Shown piece by piece: positions 1 to 6,558 of a stretch of 8,336 nucleotides of DNA. A program made the position numbers and the translations under genes. Source of the stretch: Clostridia bacterium (GTDB taxonomy: Bacteria > Bacillota > Clostridia > Peptostreptococcales > Anaerovoracaceae); NCBI GenBank assembly GCA_024403215.1, contig JAKSSJ010000049.1, positions 1 to 8,336 on the forward strand, read 5' to 3'. The notes below the pieces were generated by a model that worked only from the letters and a program-made list of their open reading frames with translations, was not told the origin of the DNA and did not search any database. Each line of letters starts with the position of its first letter. Within the stretch, counting starts at the first letter, position 1.

Positions 1-2
1 TT

Positions 3-1010
3 TCACAAAGATACAATGAAGTCTTAAGAAAAGGTCCTAAGATTTACTTTGTTGGAAACGGCATGTCCGGAGAAGATATCAAAGAGGTGCTTAGCCTTGT
101 TGGCGCCAAGAATACTTATGTAAATGTAATTTCTAAATCAGGAACAACACTTGAATGTGCTGCTGCATTTAGAATTTTCAAAAAATATTTAGAGGAAACC
201 TACGGAAAAGATGGTGCAAGGGAAAGAATTATCTGCACCACAGATAAATCCAAAGGCGTACTAAAAAAGCTTGCAGATGAAGAAGGCTACGAATGCTTTG
301 TAGTTCCAGATAATATTGGCGGAAGATTCTCTGTTCTAACAAGCGTTGGACTTCTTCCAATAGCAGCCGCTGGAATTGATATAGATAAGATTATGGAAGG
401 CGCAGCTTCTATGATGAGCGTTTGCTCTAAAGCTGATGATAATAACCCTGCCCTTCTTTATGCTGCAACAAGGCAAACACTTTATAAGAACGGAAAGAAA
501 ATTGAAATTCTTTCTTGTCCAAATGAATCAACAAGATTCTTTGCAGAATGGTGGAAGCAGCTATTTGGAGAGTCAGAGGGTAAGGATAAGAAAGGAATCT
601 TCCCTGCTTCTTGCGTGTTTACTGCAGACCTTCATTCTATGGGTCAGTACATCCAAGATGGAGAAAGAATTCTTATGGAAAGCTTTCTCTCGTTTGAAAA
701 ACCAAAGTCAGCTTTTGCTATTCCAGCTGCAGATGATAACAAGGATGGCCTTTCCTATCTTGAAGGAAAAGATTATAGAGATTTATATAGAGCTGCAGAA
801 GAAGGAACAAAAAAGGCTCATAAAGATGGCCAGGTTCCTTGCATGACAATAACTGCAGAAAAGCAGGATGAAAAAACTCTTGGTGAGCTTATATACTTCT
901 TTGAAATTGCTTGCGCAATTTCTGCATATATGGAAGGCGTTAACCCATTCAATCAACCAGGAGTTGAAGAATATAAAAAGAACATGTTTGCTCTTTTAGG
1001 AAGAAGGTAA
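3..1010 (+). CDS. pgi: Glucose-6-phosphate isomerase, 5'-truncated by the window edge
   Basis: Cytosolic enzyme that interconverts glucose-6-phosphate and fructose-6-phosphate in glycolysis and gluconeogenesis. The frame is open from base 3, so the true start lies outside the window; the ATG at 63 is internal (Met in GNGMSGED). 335 residues are visible, and whole bacterial enzymes have roughly 450-510. Visible family marks are the sugar-phosphate loop SKSGTT (132-149), the first GPI signature DNIGGRFSVLTSVG (309-350), FTADLHSMGQYIQ (about 619-657), and the second signature with NPFNQPGVEEYKK near the C-terminus, which ends in ALLGRR. The stop codon lies one base before the phosphoglucomutase start, so the two are co-transcribed. 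Nothing in the visible part looks broken. Confidence 0.97.
   Translation, partial: SQRYNEVLRKGPKIYFVGNGMSGEDIKEVLSLVGAKNTYVNVISKSGTTLECAAAFRIFKKYLEETYGKDGARERIICTTDKSKGVLKKLADEEGYECFVVPDNIGGRFSVLTSVGLLPIAAAGIDIDKIMEGAASMMSVCSKADDNNPALLYAATRQTLYKNGKKIEILSCPNESTRFFAEWWKQLFGESEGKDKKGIFPASCVFTADLHSMGQYIQDGERILMESFLSFEKPKSAFAIPAADDNKDGLSYLEGKDYRDLYRAAEEGTKKAHKDGQVPCMTITAEKQDEKTLGELIYFFEIACAISAYMEGVNPFNQPGVEEYKKNMFALLGRR
998..1007 (+). promoter_or_regulatory. Shine-Dalgarno for the phosphoglucomutase
   Basis: AGGAAGAAGG lies within the last codons of pgi and 4 nt before the ATG at 1012. It explains how the downstream gene is translated although the gap between the two genes is one base. Confidence 0.6.
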
Positions 1011-1011
1011 G

Positions 1012-2694
1012 ATGGCAGATTATAAAGAAAAATTAAACTACTGGCTAACAAGCCCATTATTTGATGAGGAAACAAAGGCCGAGCTTAAGGCCATTACTGA
1101 TGAAAAAGAGTTGGAAGACAGATTCTATAAAGACCTTGAATTTGGTACTGGCGGAGCAAGGGGCATTATGGGTGCCGGAACTAACCGTTTCAACAAATAC
1201 AATGTAAAGATTATTACAGCAGGATTTTCCAAACACCTTCTGAAGCTTGATGAAAAGCTTGCAAAAGAAAAAGGCGTTGCCATTGCTTACGATTCAAGAA
1301 ATCATTCTAAAGAATTTGCAAAGGAGGCTGCACTTGTATTTGCGGCTTACGGTATTCCTGTTCATCTCTTTAATATCATCTCAGCAACTCCGCTTCTTTC
1401 CTTTACGGTAAGATATCTTGGATGCGCTGGAGGTCTTGTTGTTACAGCAAGTCATAACACAAAAGAATATAACGGCTACAAAGCCTATGATAAAACTGGC
1501 TGTCAGCTCTATCCTACAGATGCTGACGATGTAATTGCTGAAGTGGCTAAGGTAAGGCTTGAAGATGTAAAGACTATTTCAGAAGAGAAGGCAGTTTCTT
1601 TAGGTCTTCTAAAATATATTGGTGAGGAAGTTTTAAGAGTTTACATGGATACTGTTAAAAAAGAATCCCACGAACTCAGTCAAGCTGCCAAGGCAAATCT
1701 TAAGGTTGTTTACACGCCTCTTCATGGTGCAGGAAATGTTCCAGTAAGAACAGTGCTTTCCGAGCTTGGATATAGCAATGTGAGTGTAGTTAAAGAGCAG
1801 GAAGAACCTGATGGAAACTTCCCTACTGTTGTTTCACCAAACCCAGGCGAAATAAGCGCTCTTAAGATGGCCGTTGATCTTGCAGAGGGCATTGGTGCAG
1901 ACATAGTTGTAGCATCAGACCCTGACTCTGATAGAATTGGCATGGCATCAAAGGGAGCTGATGGCAAATTTGTTTACTATTCAGGCAACCAAATCTGCGC
2001 TCTTCTTATAGACTACATACTCACAAGAAGAAAGGCTCGCCTTACAGAAAAGTCAGCCCTTATCACAACTGTTGTTACTAGCGAGTTTGGCTCGGACATT
2101 GCAAGAAGATTTGGTCTTCATGTTGAAACAACTCTCACAGGCTTTAAGTTTATTGGAGAAAGAGAAACAAGGCTGCATGAGTCAGGCAAATATCACTGCG
2201 AGTTTGGCTACGAGGAAAGCAATGGCTGCATGATAGGAGATTACAACAGAGAAAAGGATTCTGTTTCCGCAATCATGCTCATGTGCGAAATGGCAGCTTA
2301 CAATAAGGCAAAGGGCCTTAGCGTTTATGATAAGCTAGAAGAGCTTTACAAGGACTACGGCTTTTACCTTGATCACTTAGACAGCTTTGTATTTACAGGA
2401 AAAGATGGAGCTGAAAAGATTAAGGCTATCAATGCAAAGCTTAGAACTATGGGTAAGTCTTTAGATGATGATATAATTGAGATTAAGGATTATGCCCCTG
2501 GCATTGATAATCTTCCGCCATCAGATGTACTCAAGTATTGGTATAAAGATGGTTCTTGGATGGCAATAAGACCTTCCGGCACAGAGCCAAAGATTAAGGT
2601 TTACTATTGCATCCATAACGATGATAAAGCGCAAGCAGAAAAGGTTCTTCAAAGAATTCAGGGCAGCTTAAAACAAGTTATTGATTCAATTTAA
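1012..2694 (+). CDS. pgcA: Phospho-sugar mutase (phosphoglucomutase/phosphomannomutase, PgcA type)
   Basis: Alpha-D-phosphohexomutase, 560 residues, close to the length of Bacillus PgcA. It interconverts glucose-6-phosphate and glucose-1-phosphate, and possibly the mannose phosphates, through a phosphoserine and a bis-phosphate intermediate. All four superfamily loops are present in order: the active-site loop TASHN at residues 145-149 (phosphoserine at Ser147), the metal-binding loop DPDSDR at 303-308, the sugar-selecting loop EESNG at 401-405, and the phosphate-binding loop RPSGTEPK at 520-527. An N-terminal GTGGARGIMG (45-54) is typical of the long PgcA-like branch. The start is fixed by the purine-rich Shine-Dalgarno inside the end of pgi (998-1007) and the one-base gap. 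Pairing with pgi suggests a role in feeding glucose-1-phosphate into UDP-glucose or glycogen synthesis. Glucose versus mannose specificity cannot be settled by reading. Confidence 0.95.
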   Translation: MADYKEKLNYWLTSPLFDEETKAELKAITDEKELEDRFYKDLEFGTGGARGIMGAGTNRFNKYNVKIITAGFSKHLLKLDEKLAKEKGVAIAYDSRNHSKEFAKEAALVFAAYGIPVHLFNIISATPLLSFTVRYLGCAGGLVVTASHNTKEYNGYKAYDKTGCQLYPTDADDVIAEVAKVRLEDVKTISEEKAVSLGLLKYIGEEVLRVYMDTVKKESHELSQAAKANLKVVYTPLHGAGNVPVRTVLSELGYSNVSVVKEQEEPDGNFPTVVSPNPGEISALKMAVDLAEGIGADIVVASDPDSDRIGMASKGADGKFVYYSGNQICALLIDYILTRRKARLTEKSALITTVVTSEFGSDIARRFGLHVETTLTGFKFIGERETRLHESGKYHCEFGYEESNGCMIGDYNREKDSVSAIMLMCEMAAYNKAKGLSVYDKLEELYKDYGFYLDHLDSFVFTGKDGAEKIKAINAKLRTMGKSLDDDIIEIKDYAPGIDNLPPSDVLKYWYKDGSWMAIRPSGTEPKIKVYYCIHNDDKAQAEKVLQRIQGSLKQVIDSI

Positions 2695-2714
2695 TTTTTT
2701 GGCGACAGAAAATC

Positions 2715-2741
2715 TTGGCGAAAGCTTTTAGCTTCCGCCAA
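2715..2741 (+). other. Intergenic hairpin between phosphoglucomutase and tRNA-Gly
   Basis: TTGGCGAAAGC and GCTTCCGCCAA form an 11-position stem with one A-C mismatch and a TTTTA loop. No T-run follows on either strand, so it is not a standard intrinsic terminator. It ends 4 nt before the tRNA 5' end and may separate the mRNA from the tRNA precursor as a processing or stability stem, which is inference. A shorter TTGGCGA copy lies just upstream at 2699-2705. Confidence 0.5.
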
Positions 2742-2745
2742 TTAT

Positions 2746-2819
2746 GCGGGTGTAGTTTAGTGGTAAAATGCGGCCTTCCCAAGGCTGAGTTAGGAGTTCG
2801 ATTCTCCCCACCCGCTCCA
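2746..2819 (+). tRNA. tRNA-Gly (anticodon CCC), CCA encoded
   Basis: Full cloverleaf. Acceptor stem GCGGGTG (2746-2752) pairs with CACCCGC (2809-2815); D arm GTTT/AAAT with AGTGGTA loop; anticodon stem CGGCC/GGCTG with loop TTCCCAA (2776-2782), giving anticodon CCC at 2778-2780; T loop TTCGATT (2797-2803); discriminator T2816 and encoded CCA 2817-2819. The acceptor and D arm closely resemble Firmicute tRNA-Gly(UCC), but the anticodon reads GGG codons. The outermost T-stem position is an A2792-C2808 mismatch, so only four T-stem pairs form. I see no good promoter in the 51 nt before it; it is probably transcribed with pgi-pgcA. Confidence 0.95.
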
Positions 2820-2824
2820 GTGAA

Positions 2825-2843
2825 GCTGCACGAGCGGTGCAGC
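2825..2843 (+). other. Small hairpin directly after tRNA-Gly
   Basis: GCTGCAC and GTGCAGC form a perfect 7-bp stem with a GAGCG loop, starting 5 nt after the CCA end. It is followed by AATAAAAAAA rather than T residues on the + strand, so it does not terminate by itself. It may guide 3' processing of the tRNA. Its TGCACG (2827-2832) could alternatively pair with CGTGCA (2856-2861) of the terminator stem. Confidence 0.5.
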
Positions 2844-2848
2844 AATAA

Positions 2849-2876
2849 AAAAATCCGTGCAAATGCACGGATTTTT
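2849..2876. terminator. Bidirectional intrinsic terminator
   Basis: A-run, ATCCGTGCA, AA loop, TGCACGGAT, T-run: a 13-bp perfect stem if the A/T tracts are included. The + strand has five T (2872-2876); the - strand has seven (complement of 2847-2853). It lies between tRNA-Gly on the + strand and the convergent abrB, whose stop codon is about 20 nt away, so it can end both units. Confidence 0.9.
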
Positions 2877-2896
2877 GATTTCAAATTTACTGCTAA

Positions 2897-3142
2897 TTAC
2901 TTAATAGCTTGAAGCTTTCTTAAGCACTTTCTGCAAATATTCTTGCCATCAATCTGAACGATATCTGTAGCGTCGTTGCAGAAGATGCAAGCTGGTTGAT
3001 ACTTACGGAGAACAATGTCTGATCCTTCAACAAAGATTTCAATAGGATCTGTTTCCTTAAGGTCAAATGTTGTTCTGAGTTCCTTAGGGATAACGATTCT
3101 TCCAAGCTGGTCAAGCTTTCTTACGATTCCTGTTGCCTTCAT
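2897..3142 (-). CDS. abrB: AbrB/SpoVT-family transcriptional regulator with C-terminal cysteine knuckle
   Basis: 81-residue DNA-binding protein. Residues 1-47 are a clear AbrB swapped-hairpin domain: MKATGIVRKLDQLGRIVIPKE, then LR at 22-23 and the DPIEIFV strand. AbrB proteins act as dimers or tetramers on AT-rich promoters and often repress transition-state genes, including their own. The second half differs from Bacillus AbrB: it carries C52-x2-C55 and C70-x2-C73 in a spacing that looks able to bind a metal such as zinc, a form I associate with clostridial AbrB-like proteins. The start is fixed by AGGAGG 8 nt upstream. It has its own sigma-A promoter and lies at the end of the tmk-holB-ricT-yabB cluster, the same neighbourhood as abrB in Bacillus. 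The family call is secure; one-to-one orthology with Bacillus abrB is not. Confidence 0.92.
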   Translation of the reverse strand: MKATGIVRKLDQLGRIVIPKELRTTFDLKETDPIEIFVEGSDIVLRKYQPACIFCNDATDIVQIDGKNICRKCLRKLQAIK

Positions 3143-3150
3143 GCCTATCT

Positions 3151-3156
3151 CCTCCT
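3151..3156 (-). promoter_or_regulatory. Shine-Dalgarno for abrB
   Basis: Perfect AGGAGG on the - strand, 8 nt before the ATG at 3142; it is the strongest ribosome binding site in the window and fixes the abrB start. Confidence 0.85.
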
Positions 3157-3198
3157 ATTTATATGGTAAAAATGTATAAGACTTTTCAAAGCACCAAT

Positions 3199-3228
3199 AT
3201 TATAACAATTTTACTTGTTATTAGTCAA
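3199..3228 (-). promoter_or_regulatory. Sigma-A promoter of abrB
   Basis: On the - strand, TTGACT (3228-3223), an 18-nt spacer and TATAAT (3204-3199), with the extended TG in TGTTATAAT. Just upstream is an A/T-tract region (3234-3243) that could act as an UP element. The predicted start is near 3192, giving a leader of about 50 nt before abrB. This fits independent transcription of abrB from the upstream operon. Confidence 0.85.
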
Positions 3229-3234
3229 TAGAGA

Positions 3235-3250
3235 AAATTTTTTACTGTAT
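3235..3250. repeat. Direct repeat copy 1 flanking the GC-rich hairpin
   Basis: AAATTTTTTACTGTAT, identical over 16 bp to the copy at 3297-3312. It sits immediately upstream of the abrB -35 box (reading the - strand). Confidence 0.8.
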
Positions 3251-3255
3251 TTTTT

Positions 3256-3287
3256 TGGTACGGCCCCGCCTCCGGCGGGGCGTACCA
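3256..3287. repeat. GC-rich palindromic hairpin element in the abrB upstream region
   Basis: TGGTAC, a bulged G, GCCCCGCC, loop TCC, GGCGGGGC, GTACCA: 14 base pairs with a single 1-nt bulge. The core is nearly all G and C inside very AT-rich DNA. On the - strand it lies 43 nt after the stop of the DUF948-like gene, where a terminator would be expected, but it is followed by A residues and not T on that strand, and no T-run follows on the + strand either. It may stabilise the 3' end of the operon mRNA, act as a terminator without a T tract, or be a dispersed repetitive palindrome. The flanking direct repeats favour the last. Confidence 0.7.
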
Positions 3288-3296
3288 TAGAGTACT

Positions 3297-3312
3297 AAAT
3301 TTTTTACTGTAT
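3297..3312. repeat. Direct repeat copy 2 flanking the GC-rich hairpin
   Basis: Perfect 16-bp match to 3235-3250; the two starts are 62 bp apart with the hairpin between them. Confidence 0.8.
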
Positions 3313-3329
3313 ACCTTGAGTACAGACTA

Positions 3330-3674
3330 TTACTTTTTCTTCTTGATACCTAGTAAGCTGGTGGCGAGGGCGGCGGCGCCTGATACAAGTGCCATTGGTC
3401 CACGTCTTAATGTTTTTTCTACTGCTGCAAAGCTATCTGAAGCCTTCTTTAAGGTGGTTTTTGCTTGTTCTGAGCCTTCTTTTACGTTGTTTACGCAAAC
3501 TTGGACGTCATCTAGCATTTTGTCCACCTTTTCAACGCTTTCCTTGGCTGGCTTTAAGAGCTTTGCCACTCTAACTAAAACAACTATAAGTGCTACAACT
3601 GCTATTATTCCTACAAATATCAGCAGCCATGTAAGTAAATCCTGTATTGTAAATAGTCCCAGTTCTAACTGCAT
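3330..3674 (-). CDS. Small DUF948-like membrane-anchored coiled-coil protein
   Basis: 114 residues from the ATG at 3674. A single hydrophobic segment (about residues 13-34, LLTWLLIFVGIIAVVALIVV) is followed by a heptad-like helix with many K, E, S and V (about 36-85). The protein ends in a small hydrophobic stretch and KKKK. This layout matches DUF948, described as a divergent form of the methyl-accepting chemotaxis-like helical domain and found in Firmicute general-stress proteins such as YtxG; the molecular role is unknown. The start is chosen because AGGGTGG (3684-3690) lies 9 nt before it, while the ATG at 3683 directly abuts that site and the TTG at 3707 lies deep inside murA. It begins one base after the murA stop, so it is the last gene of the operon. 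The family assignment is from layout and moderate. Confidence 0.7.
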   Translation of the reverse strand: MQLELGLFTIQDLLTWLLIFVGIIAVVALIVVLVRVAKLLKPAKESVEKVDKMLDDVQVCVNNVKEGSEQAKTTLKKASDSFAAVEKTLRRGPMALVSGAAALATSLLGIKKKK

Positions 3675-3675
3675 A

Positions 3676-4941
3676 TTAGTCATCCACCCTTTCAATCTTT
3701 GCTCCAAGAGTTCTGAATTTATCTACTAAATTCTCATAACCTCTTTCTATGTGATAAATATTTGTTACTTCTGTTTTTCCGCTCGCAACAAGTCCTGCAA
3801 GCACTAGTGCAGCTCCTGCTCTAAGGTCTGTTGAAATTACGCTAGTTCCGTGAAGGTCCTCTTTGTTACCAGGTATGGTTGCAATTCTATTATCAACCCT
3901 TATATTTGCGCCCATCTTGCAAAGCTCGGCCGCATGCATGAAGCGGTTTTCAAATACAGTTTCAATTACATGGCTCGTGCCATCAACAGTTGCTAAAAAT
4001 GCCATAAACATTGCTTGGGCATCTGTAGGAAAACCTGGATAAGGAAGCGTCTTAATATCTGTTGCTACGAGCCTATTAACATCGCCTCTTACTCTTAGGC
4101 CATCAACTTCATCATTTACAACAGCACCTGCTTCCATGAGCTTAGCAATGATAGGTCTTACGTGATCTGGAACAGAGTTCTTGATTAGAACATCTCCTCT
4201 TGTGATTGCTGCACCTATCATAAAGGTTGCTGTTTCTATTCTATCTGGAATTACTGAATGCCTTGCACCAAGAAGATTGTGTACACCTTCAATTCTAATT
4301 GTATCTGTTCCTGCGCCTTTAATCTTTGCACCCATTTTATTAAGGAAGGATGCAAGGTCTACAATCTCAGGCTCTTCTGCAGCATTTTCTATAGTAGTAA
4401 CACCCTCTGCAACAGAGGCTGCCATCATAATATTTTCTGTGGCACCAACAGATGGGAAGTCTAGATACACAAGAGCGCCCTTAAGTCTATCCGCGCTTGC
4501 ATTAACAAGTCCCTCGTCAATGATTACTCTTGCACCTAAAGTTTTAAGTCCCTTGGTGTGAAGATCTATTGGTCTATCACCAATTGCGCAGCCTCCTGGG
4601 AGTGCAATAGTTGCCTTTCCCATTCTTGCAAGAAGAGGTCCCATTACAAATATGGACGCTCTCATTTTCTTTACAAGATTGTAAGGAAGCTCAGACGAAT
4701 TGATATTTCTTGAGTCCACAGTAATCGTGTGCGAATACCAATTCTCCTCAACCTTTGCGCCTATGGATCTTAAGATATCGCACATTACATTAACGTCCTT
4801 TAGATTTGGAGCATCGTTAATTTCGCAAATACCATTTGCCATAACCGTAGCAGCAAGTATAGGAAGCACAGCGTTTTTAGATCCGCTGATTTCAACCTCA
4901 CCTACCAAAGGTCCTGATTGTTCGATAATATACTTTGCCAT
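3676..4941 (-). CDS. murA: UDP-N-acetylglucosamine 1-carboxyvinyltransferase (MurA)
   Basis: 421 residues, full length for the family. It transfers enolpyruvate from PEP to UDP-GlcNAc in the cytosol, the first committed step of peptidoglycan synthesis and the target of fosfomycin. Both EPSP-synthase-type lobes are present: SGSKNA with the catalytic Lys22, the loop LPGGCAIGDRPIDLH with Cys118 (equivalent to Cys115 of E. coli MurA, the residue alkylated by fosfomycin), PGFPTDAQA with Asp307 as the likely general base, and TDLRAGAALVLAG with Arg374. Because Cys rather than Asp occupies the loop, fosfomycin sensitivity would be expected. The gene begins one base after the yabB stop. Firmicutes often carry two paralogues, murA and murZ (murAA/murAB); I cannot tell which this is. 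Its place between yabB and abrB is not the Bacillus order. Confidence 0.97.
   Translation of the reverse strand: MAKYIIEQSGPLVGEVEISGSKNAVLPILAATVMANGICEINDAPNLKDVNVMCDILRSIGAKVEENWYSHTITVDSRNINSSELPYNLVKKMRASIFVMGPLLARMGKATIALPGGCAIGDRPIDLHTKGLKTLGARVIIDEGLVNASADRLKGALVYLDFPSVGATENIMMAASVAEGVTTIENAAEEPEIVDLASFLNKMGAKIKGAGTDTIRIEGVHNLLGARHSVIPDRIETATFMIGAAITRGDVLIKNSVPDHVRPIIAKLMEAGAVVNDEVDGLRVRGDVNRLVATDIKTLPYPGFPTDAQAMFMAFLATVDGTSHVIETVFENRFMHAAELCKMGANIRVDNRIATIPGNKEDLHGTSVISTDLRAGAALVLAGLVASGKTEVTNIYHIERGYENLVDKFRTLGAKIERVDD
3684..3690 (-). promoter_or_regulatory. Shine-Dalgarno deciding the DUF948-like start
   Basis: AGGGTGG on the - strand within the last codons of murA, 9 nt before the ATG at 3674. 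The alternative ATG at 3683 would have no spacing at all. Confidence 0.55.
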
Positions 4942-4942
4942 T

Positions 4943-5623
4943 TTATTCTCTCGTATGCAGCGCTATTTCAGGCAGGACTTCTAGCTGCTTGCCTGCTCCC
5001 TTGACGCATTCAATAAGTAATATATTTGCTTTTTCTCCTGTGAAAGGCACAACCATCTGAAGCCTTTTAGGCTCGAGCCCATTTTCTCTTGATAGCTCTA
5101 TAATATCCGCAAGTCTTGAAGGTCTGTGAACCATGCATAGCCTTCCGCCGTTTTTCAAAACAAGCGATGCGGCTTTAATAAAGTCTTCAAGCTTTGCACT
5201 TGTTTCATGGCGAGCAATATGCATTGGACCCTCGCTAGAACCTAGAGTTTTTCCTTCCTCAAAATACGGAGGATTACAGGTGACCAAATCTATGCTATCT
5301 TTATCTATAAAGTCCAAAACATTTTTTACATCACCGCAGAAAAATTTCAGTTTATTTTCTAAGTGATTCAGCTTGGCATTTTCTTCTGCAAGAAGATAAG
5401 AACTAAGCTGAAGCTCGATGCCGGTAATTGCTGCAGGACTATATAAAGCATCCACTATAAGCGGGATTGCTCCGTTGCCCGTGCAAAAATCTACTACCTT
5501 ATCTTTATGCAGCGCATTGCAGAACTTAGAAAGAAGTACTGCATCTGTTCCATAACAATAAAGGTCTGTATCCTGCACAAGCGTGTAACCGCCAAAGCCA
5601 ATGTCACAAAGCTTTCTTGCCAT
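4943..5623 (-). CDS. yabB: YabB/TrmN6-type SAM-dependent methyltransferase, probably tRNA (adenine-N6)
   Basis: 226 residues with a Rossmann-type methyltransferase fold. The SAM motif I is DFCTGNGAI (residues 45-53), the acidic residue after strand 2 is in GIELQ (68-72), and the catalytic N6-adenine motif is NPPYF (117-121), which contacts the flipped-out adenine. The start region, with TDAVLLS before motif I, is typical of the YfiC/TrmN6 branch that methylates A37 of tRNA1(Val) in E. coli. B. subtilis YabB is the homologue in the same cluster, but its exact substrate should not be taken as proven here. It overlaps ricT by one base (TAATG), with GGAGG four bases before the ATG, so translation is probably coupled. 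Confidence 0.88.
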   Translation of the reverse strand: MARKLCDIGFGGYTLVQDTDLYCYGTDAVLLSKFCNALHKDKVVDFCTGNGAIPLIVDALYSPAAITGIELQLSSYLLAEENAKLNHLENKLKFFCGDVKNVLDFIDKDSIDLVTCNPPYFEEGKTLGSSEGPMHIARHETSAKLEDFIKAASLVLKNGGRLCMVHRPSRLADIIELSRENGLEPKRLQMVVPFTGEKANILLIECVKGAGKQLEVLPEIALHTRE

Positions 5624-6546
5624 TAGTCCTCCAAAGCCTTAAGCTCTGCATCAGACGCATCAACCTCTCTATTGAGGTTGTGAGCAATGCTTGAATCTGA
5701 TCCGCGTTTTTTAGGATTTCTTCTGATTTCCTCTTTTCCGTAAATATAATATTCAGTGGAAAGCTTTTCAGGATTTTCGTCGCTGGCTTCTTCAAGAACA
5801 AGTCTTGTCTTAATCTTGTTCTCTAAAATATTTACATCAAAGACAAGAGCCTTTCCGTCTCTTGTTGTAATTCTTTCTCCTACGTCTGGCATGCCCTTTC
5901 TAAGCTCGCAGTAGGTTTCATTCTCATACTGCAGGCAGCACATAAGTCTTCCGCAAATTCCGGAAATCTTTGTTGGGTTTAAAGAAAGGTTTTGAACCTT
6001 TGCCATCTTGATTGATACTGGAGCAAAATCTCCAAGCCAAGATGCGCAGCAGAGCTCTCTTCCGCAGCTTCCAATGCCGCCTATCATCTTGGTCTCGTCT
6101 CTTACACCAATTTGTCTAAGCTCTATTCTTGTTCTAAAAGCAGATGCAAGATCTTTTACAAGATCTCTAAAATCTACTCTGCCATCAGCTGTGAAATAGA
6201 AAATTACCTTGCTGTTATCAAATGTATATTCAACATCAACAAGCTTCATATCCAGCTTTCTGTTATTGATTTTTTCCTGGCATAAGGCAAGGGACTTTTC
6301 TTTTCTTGCAAGGTTTTCTGCGTGATGAATTCTGTCCTCATCTGTTGCAAGTCTTAGTATTGGCTTTAGTGGCTGAACTACCTCTGATTCTTCAACAAGG
6401 CTAACCTCTAAAGCAATATTTCCAAATTCAATTCCTCTTGCTGTTTCTACGATTACTTCGTCGCCTATAGCAGGATTTAAATCACCTGGGTCGAAATAAT
6501 ACATCTTTCCGGCACTTCTAAATTTTACACCGGCAACCTTAACCAT
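5623..6546 (-). CDS. ricT: RicT (YaaT), PSP1-domain Fe-S protein of the Ric complex
   Basis: 307 residues with the PSP1 C-terminal domain. In B. subtilis, RicT works with RicA (YmcA) and RicF (YlbF) in a complex carrying [4Fe-4S] clusters that promotes RNase Y-dependent mRNA maturation and affects sporulation, competence and biofilm. The cysteine cluster is intact: GSCGRELCC (C161, C166, C167) and ICGRLMCC (C198, C203, C204). An N-terminal beta-rich section (VKFRSAGKMYYFDPG) precedes a charged helix (about 70-100). The last 35 residues are polar, probably disordered, and family-variable. The ATG is preceded by AAAGGA with suitable spacing, and the gene begins 12 nt after holB. Partner genes ricA and ricF are not in the window, and neither is yabA, which lies between yaaT and yabB in B. 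subtilis. Confidence 0.93.
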   Translation of the reverse strand: MVKVAGVKFRSAGKMYYFDPGDLNPAIGDEVIVETARGIEFGNIALEVSLVEESEVVQPLKPILRLATDEDRIHHAENLARKEKSLALCQEKINNRKLDMKLVDVEYTFDNSKVIFYFTADGRVDFRDLVKDLASAFRTRIELRQIGVRDETKMIGGIGSCGRELCCASWLGDFAPVSIKMAKVQNLSLNPTKISGICGRLMCCLQYENETYCELRKGMPDVGERITTRDGKALVFDVNILENKIKTRLVLEEASDENPEKLSTEYYIYGKEEIRRNPKKRGSDSSIAHNLNREVDASDAELKALED

Positions 6547-6558
6547 TACGTTTCCTTT

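Noticed and set aside
436..846. 136-codon ORF in another frame inside pgi
   Set aside because: The main frame carries both GPI signatures across this stretch, so this is a shadow frame.
1722..1967. 81-codon ORF antisense to the phosphoglucomutase
   Set aside because: It lies wholly inside the DPDSDR-containing part of a well-conserved enzyme and has no ribosome binding site.
2678..2912. Overlapping ORFs on both strands across the tRNA region
   Set aside because: They cover a clear tRNA-Gly and a terminator stem; the translated text is an artefact of structured RNA, a common annotation error.
3143..3198. Riboswitch or attenuator in the abrB leader
   Set aside because: The leader is only about 50 nt, AT-rich, and shows no stem worth calling.
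3256..3287. GC-rich hairpin as a classical Rho-independent terminator
   Set aside because: No T-run follows on either strand; on the operon strand it is followed by A residues, so I kept it as a palindromic element of uncertain role.
3316..3729. 137-codon + strand ORF opposite the DUF948-like gene
   Set aside because: Antisense to a gene with a good start and operon context; the serine/threonine-rich composition is typical of reverse-complement translation.
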